A DNA stretch of 64,000 bases from Phytohabitans suffuscus (GTDB taxonomy: Bacteria > Actinomycetota > Actinomycetes > Mycobacteriales > Micromonosporaceae): contig NZ_AP022871.1 of assembly GCF_011764565.1 (NCBI RefSeq), positions 124,001-188,000 on the forward strand, in the 5' to 3' direction. The position numbers were made by a program, and so were the translations under genes. The notes under the pieces are model-generated. The model ran no database searches, had not been told where the DNA came from, and saw only the letters and a list, made by a program, of their open reading frames with translations. This document shows, piece after piece, positions 60,177 through 64,000 of this stretch. Position 1 is the first letter of the stretch. Each line of letters starts with the position of its first letter.

Positions 60177-62349
60177 GACGGTTCCCCCGTCACGACGAGC
60201 GCGTCGAGCCCTTCCACCACGGAGCCGTCGACGCGCAGCGGGTTGACCTCCAGCGTCTCCAGCCGGTCGCCGAGCGCGAGCGCCGCCCGGGTCACCGCCA
60301 TGATCACCTCGGTGAGCGCGTCGAGGTCCACCGGCGCCACGCCACGGACGCCGCGCAGCAGCGGCGCCGCCTTCAGCTCCAGCAGCATCTCCTTCACGGC
60401 GCGCGGGCTGACCGGCAGCACGCGCAGGCTCACGTCCTTGAGCACCTCCACCCAGATCCCGCCGAGCCCCACGGCGAGCACCGGGCCGAGCGTCGGGTCG
60501 CGGGTCACGCCGATCAGCATCTCCAGCCCCCCGCCGCGCATCGGGGAGACCAGCACGCCCCGGACGGTGGCCTCCGGCACGCGCGTGGCGGCCGCGGCGA
60601 GGATCCGGTCGAACGCCGCCTCGGCCGCCTCCGGGCTGTCGACGCCGAGGACGACGCCGCCGATGTCCGACTTGTGGGCGATCTCGCGCGAGCAGACCTT
60701 CATGGCGACCGGCCCGCCCCACTCGGTGACCAGCCGGGCGGCCTCGCGCCGATCCGTCACGAGGACCGCCGGCACCACCGGTACCCCGTGGGCGGCGAGC
60801 AGGTCACGCCCCTCGTCCTCGGCCCAGGTGCCGGTCAGCGCCGGGCCGGAGCCGTGTGCCGGGGTCGCCCGTGCCGGCGGGTCGTCGGCGAGCACGCTCT
60901 CGCGCAGGTCCACCCAGCGCATCAGGTGGCCCATGGACTTCAGCGCCAGGTCCGCGCCGGGCAGCAGGTGGAGGCCGGCCGCGGTGAGCAGGCCGCGCGG
61001 GTAGTCCGCGAGGTCCAGGCAGGTGTTCGAGGCGAGGTACACGGGCACCGGCGCGTCCCGCACGATCTGGCCGAGGATCTCCAGCCGGCTCTCGATGAAC
61101 GCCGGGTCCTCCGGCCGGCTGCTCGGCAGCGGCGTCATCATCGTGAACATGAAGTCGATCCCGCCGTCCTGGACGGCGATCTCCATCAGGTCGTCCTCGG
61201 CCTTGGTCGGGCGGGGTCTGGCCCGGGCGTGACCGAATCCCGTGGTGTCCAGCGGGTTGAGGATCGAGGCGAACGGCGGCAGGTGCTCGGCGAGCGCGTC
61301 GACGGTGGGGGGCGCCCACTCGGGCAGGTCGAGCCCGTTCACGGCGGCCAGGTCGGCGATGATGTTGCACCCGCCGCCGGACGAGGTGACCACGCCCATC
61401 CGGCGTCCCTGGGCCGCGCGGGATAGTGGCCGAACAGGCCGACGGTGCTGACCAGCTCCTCAAGGCTCTCGGCCCGGACGATGCCCGCCTGCCGGAAGAG
61501 GGCGTCGACGACCGCGTCGTCGGTGGCCATGGCGCCGGTGTGCGCCATGGCCGAGCGCTGGCCGGCCTCGGTGCGGCCGGCTTTGAAGGCCACGATCGGC
61601 TTGTCGGCCTCCAGGGCCCGCCGGCCCAGCGCGAGCAGCCGGTCGGGCTCGCCCACCGTTTCCAGGAACAGCGCGATGGCTCTGGTCGACTCGTCGTCCA
61701 GGAGGTATTCGAGGACGTCCAGGCTGGTGAGGACGGCGGAGTTGCCGACCGAGGCCCAGAGGCTCGCGCCGACGCCGTGGGCCTGGGCGAACTCGTGCGC
61801 CGCGCGGGCCATCGACCCGCTCTCGAACACGGCGCCGACCGCTCCCTTCAACGGGGGACGCTCGGTGACGACCGCCCAGGGCGCGATCCCGGCCGTCGCG
61901 TTGATGAAGCCGACCGTGTTGGGCCCCATCACGGTGACGTCCAGCCGCCGGGCGTGCTCGGCCAGCGCGAGCTGGCGCGCGCGCCCGTCCTGGCCGGTCT
62001 CCCCGTAGCCGGCGGCGAGGACGACGGCGTTCCTGATCCCGGCGGCCGCGGCGTCCTCCAGGATCTCGTCGACCCGGCCCGGCCCCACCATCAGGAACGC
62101 GAGGTCGACCGGCTCTTCGAGGTCGCGCAGGCTCGGCACGGTGGCCTGCCCGAACAGCTCCGGGTACTTCGGGTGCACGAAGACGAGTTCCTTGAGCCCC
62201 CCGGCGGCGTTGAGGCTGCGCACGATGTTGCGCGCCCAGCTGGACGTACCCGAAGCGCCCACAACGGCCACGCGCCGGGCCCCGAAGAGGTGGCGCAGGC
62301 GGCCCGGCGTCACCAACGCGCGGCGCTTGTCGTACTCCAGCGTTGCCAT
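60173..62349 (-). CDS. ADP-forming acyl-CoA synthetase (CoA-binding plus ATP-grasp), one frameshift
   Basis: The first frame starts MATLEYDKRRALVTPGRLRH and carries the CoA-binding and succinyl-CoA-ligase-like domains (RRVAVVGASGTSSWARNIVR, VMGPNTVGFINATAG, FESGSMARAAHEFAQ, FKAGRTEAGQRSAMAHTGAM with the phospho-histidine). It breaks near 61411-61423 and continues as MGVVTSSGGGCNIIADLAAV and an ATP-grasp domain (GGPVAMKVCSREIAHKSDIG, VGLGGIWVEVLKDVSLRVLP). One added base gives about 725 residues. The arrangement is that of NDP-forming acetyl-CoA/acyl-CoA synthetases, which save one phosphate bond compared with AMP-forming ligases. A CCTAGTTAAA element lies about 50 bases before the start. Confidence 0.88.
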
Positions 62350-62392
62350 CGACAGGTTCCTCTCTCGCGCCGCGCGGAGCGCCCGGCACATC

Positions 62393-62409
62393 TTTAACTA
62401 GGCGTACTA
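62393..62409 (-). promoter_or_regulatory. Operator/-10 candidate of the ADP-forming synthetase operon
   Basis: On the minus strand TAGTAC (62409-62404) is followed by CCTAGTTAAA (62402-62393), a weaker form of the element that follows -10 boxes at 55.66 and 63.68 kb. No good -35 is visible. Confidence 0.35.
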
Positions 62410-62417
62410 TTGGGCGG

Positions 62418-63647
62418 CTAGAGGACCACGCGGAGCGCCCGAGGCGAACGCATCTTGAGGCCGCGCTCCTCGGTGACGAAGCCGGGCGCCAGCCGCATGT
62501 CCGGAAACGCGTCGAGGAAGGCGTTGAGCGAGATCTCCAGCTCGCCGCGCGCCACCATCGCGCCGAGGCAGAAGTGGCGGCCGAACCCGAACGCGAAGTG
62601 CTCACCGACTCCGCTGAAGGCCTGTTCGTGCCGGACGTCGTCGCGGTAGAGGTCGAACCGCGACGCGTTGGCGAACCTGCGTTCGTCCCGGTTGGCCGAG
62701 GCGATGACCAGCAGCACGAACGAGCCGGCCGGGATCCGCACGCCGCGGACCTCGACGTCCTCGGTCGTCACCCGGCCGTTCATCTGCGAGGGCGGCGTGA
62801 GGCGAAGGGTCTCGCTGATCGCCGGGAGCACGAGCGAGCGGTCGTCGCGTACGGCCGCGTAGCGCTCCGGCTCCGCGAGCAGGTGGCTCAGCAGGTTGGT
62901 CAGGGTGCGGTCGGTGGTCTCCGAGCCGGCGTTCAGCAGGTGGGTCGCGTGCGTCATCACCTCCTCGTCGCTCAGGCTCCGGCCGTCGACCCGCGCCTGC
63001 GCCAGCTTCGAGATGAAGTCGTCGGACGGCTCGGCGCGGCGGCGCGCGACGAACGGGGCGAGGTACTCCCGCAGCTCCGTCAGGGCCCGCTCTCCCCGGC
63101 GCTCGACCGCCGGATCGCGGGAGAGGTTGGACAGGAACTCGCTCTGCGCCTGGTACCAGCCGTAGAAGACCTCGTGGTCGGACCTGGGCAGCCCGAGCAC
63201 CTCGGCGATCACGTAGACCGGAAGCAGGTTGCTGAACCGCGGCACGAGGTCGACCTCGGTGCCCGCGACCATCCCGCCGACGAGTCCGTCCACTGTGGTG
63301 CGAACCGACTCGTCGAGCAGGCCGCGCACCGTGCCTTCGATCAGCGGCAGCCAGGACCGCAGGCCGCGGCCGCGGAAGTAGGGGCTCATCATGCCCCGCA
63401 CGCTCGCGTGCTCGCGCCCGGCCATCTGCAGGATCGTGCGGCCCATGACCGGTTCGAGCTGCCACTCGTAGTTCGCGGTGGAGAAGACCGGGTTCCGGTA
63501 CGCGGCCCCGACGTCCTCGTGGCGGGTCAGCAGGTACGCCCCGGCCCGCTCGTCGTAGTGGACCGGATCGCGCTCGCGAAGGTAGGCGTAGTACGCGTGC
63601 GGGTCGCGCTCCGTCTCCTCGGCCAGCAGGCTCTGGACCGCCAGCAT
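62418..63647 (-). CDS. Cytochrome P450, copy 2
   Basis: The ATG behind GGAGGAG gives MLAVQSLLAEETERDPHAYY. The 409-residue P450 has the I-helix NAGSETTD (239-246), ETLR (279-282) and the heme loop FGFGRHFCLGA with Cys360. It is a close paralogue of the 53.3-kb P450, sharing blocks such as NYEWQLEPV, AGAYLLTRH and TPPSQMNGRV, so both probably bind related substrates at different oxidation stages. It has its own promoter and operator-like site upstream and precedes the ADP-forming synthetase operon on the same strand. Confidence 0.93.
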   Translation of the reverse strand: MLAVQSLLAEETERDPHAYYAYLRERDPVHYDERAGAYLLTRHEDVGAAYRNPVFSTANYEWQLEPVMGRTILQMAGREHASVRGMMSPYFRGRGLRSWLPLIEGTVRGLLDESVRTTVDGLVGGMVAGTEVDLVPRFSNLLPVYVIAEVLGLPRSDHEVFYGWYQAQSEFLSNLSRDPAVERRGERALTELREYLAPFVARRRAEPSDDFISKLAQARVDGRSLSDEEVMTHATHLLNAGSETTDRTLTNLLSHLLAEPERYAAVRDDRSLVLPAISETLRLTPPSQMNGRVTTEDVEVRGVRIPAGSFVLLVIASANRDERRFANASRFDLYRDDVRHEQAFSGVGEHFAFGFGRHFCLGAMVARGELEISLNAFLDAFPDMRLAPGFVTEERGLKMRSPRALRVVL

Positions 63648-63679
63648 GGCTGCTCCTCCCCGGGCACAAAGCTTAACCT

Positions 63680-63717
63680 CACTAACCATTAGTACATCCG
63701 AGGTTCAGGCACGTCAA
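63680..63717 (-). promoter_or_regulatory. Promoter and operator of P450 copy 2
   Basis: On the minus strand TTGACG (63717-63712), a 17-base spacer and TACTAA (63694-63689) form the promoter. TAATGGTTAGTG (63691-63680) overlaps its downstream edge, 33-44 bases before the ATG. Confidence 0.6.
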
Positions 63718-63722
63718 CGGGG

Positions 63723-63751
63723 TTGGGAGAATGCTTAGCGATGTGTAATAT
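63723..63751 (+). promoter_or_regulatory. Promoter of the VOC-family gene
   Basis: TTGGGA (63723-63728), a 17-base spacer and TAATAT (63746-63751), followed 22 bases later by the ATG with GAGGAGGAG as ribosome site. Confidence 0.5.
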
Positions 63752-63773
63752 CACGCTGGAGCGAGGAGGAGAG

Positions 63774-64000
63774 ATGGGCACCGGACCACTGCTGCGGCTC
63801 TACCACACCGGCATGATCGTCAACGATCTGGACAAAGCCATGGTCCAGATGGGCGGCGCGCTGGGCCTGCTCTGGGCGCCGCCGAAGGAGGCGAGGACGC
63901 CGCTGCTGTGCCCCGACGGCGTACGCGACCGCCACGTCCGGTTCACGTACTCCCTGCAGGGGCCGCACTTCGTGGAGCTGCTCGAGCAGATCGACGCCGC
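63774..64000 (+). CDS. VOC-family (glyoxalase/dioxygenase-like) protein, N-terminal part
   Basis: The frame opens at the ATG preceded by GAGGAGGAG and runs off the right edge with about 75 residues visible. It reads MGTGPLLRLYHTGMIVNDLD, then MVQMGGALGLLWAPPKEART and SLQGPHFVELLEQID. The YHTGMIVNDLDKAM start, with its His as first metal ligand, and the HFVELLEQ strand with its Glu fit one beta-alpha-beta-beta-beta unit of the vicinal-oxygen-chelate superfamily. Members include methylmalonyl-CoA epimerases, glyoxalases and extradiol dioxygenases; the exact type needs the missing part. Confidence 0.75.
   Translation, partial: MGTGPLLRLYHTGMIVNDLDKAMVQMGGALGLLWAPPKEARTPLLCPDGVRDRHVRFTYSLQGPHFVELLEQIDA

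Overview
The window is very GC-rich, with third codon positions almost always G or C, many GTG starts and gene chains joined by ATGA or GTGA overlaps. Together with F420-type (LLM) oxidoreductase, PaaX, double-TetR and choice-of-anchor M families this points to an actinomycete, most likely a Micromonosporaceae-type soil or plant-associated filamentous bacterium. The genus is inference.

Layout. (a) 1-6116, minus strand: a compact natural-product operon of KAS III-like acyltransferase, adenylation-PCP protein, B12-dependent radical SAM enzyme, acyl-CoA-dehydrogenase-like enzyme and the start of a type II thioesterase. The combination matches the 5-methylpyrrole-2-carboxylate cassette of aminocoumarin pathways. 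(b) 6262-7578: two secreted paralogues of the choice-of-anchor M family behind one Zur-box-like palindrome. (c) 7.64-8.40 kb: non-coding, with palindromic repeats. (d) 8.4-12.9 kb: a patatin/SDR/SDR-SnoaL operon divergent from two tandem TetR genes. (e) 12.9-29.3 kb: acyl-CoA catabolism with a branched-chain-type ABC importer (substrate-binding protein, LivH, LivM-LivG fusion, LivF), a MaoC/DUF35/thiolase-like module resembling the mycobacterial cholesterol side-chain (igr) genes, CoA ligase, acyl-CoA dehydrogenase, SDR, LLM oxidoreductase and CoA transferase, plus a double-TetR regulator. (f) 29.3-32.05 kb: decayed IS fragments and tandem repeats. (g) 32.06-39.13 kb: CoA ligase, crotonase, phosphotransferase operon with a second double-TetR, NTF2-like protein and SDR. 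(h) 39.13-40.33 kb: a gene-free nest of repeats. (i) 40.3-50.3 kb: ketosynthase, double-hotdog protein, MFS permease, ferredoxin-NADP reductase, molybdopterin oxidoreductase, CoA ligase and PaaX regulator. (j) 50.5-64 kb: TIM-barrel isomerase, CitE-like lyase, epimerase, two related P450s, NTF2-like proteins, MarR regulator, three crotonases, CoA transferase, ADP-forming acyl-CoA synthetase and a partial VOC protein.

How it works together. Apart from (a)-(d), the genes read as import, CoA activation, P450 or LLM oxygenation, beta-oxidation and retro-aldol or thiolytic cleavage of a bulky, perhaps alicyclic, isoprenoid or steroid-like acid. The substrate cannot be named from sequence. Several operons share a TGGTTAG-like element 35-65 nt before the start codon, which may tie them into one TetR-type regulon.

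Two cautions and two highlights. Eleven otherwise well-conserved genes are interrupted by about 17 frameshifts, each of which reads as a single-base deletion, mostly in C or G runs; sequencing or consensus error is more likely than gene decay. Two MIRU-like mini-elements sit exactly inside ATGA stop/start overlaps of operons, one of them tandemly duplicated, and several families of dispersed repeats occupy the non-coding islands.
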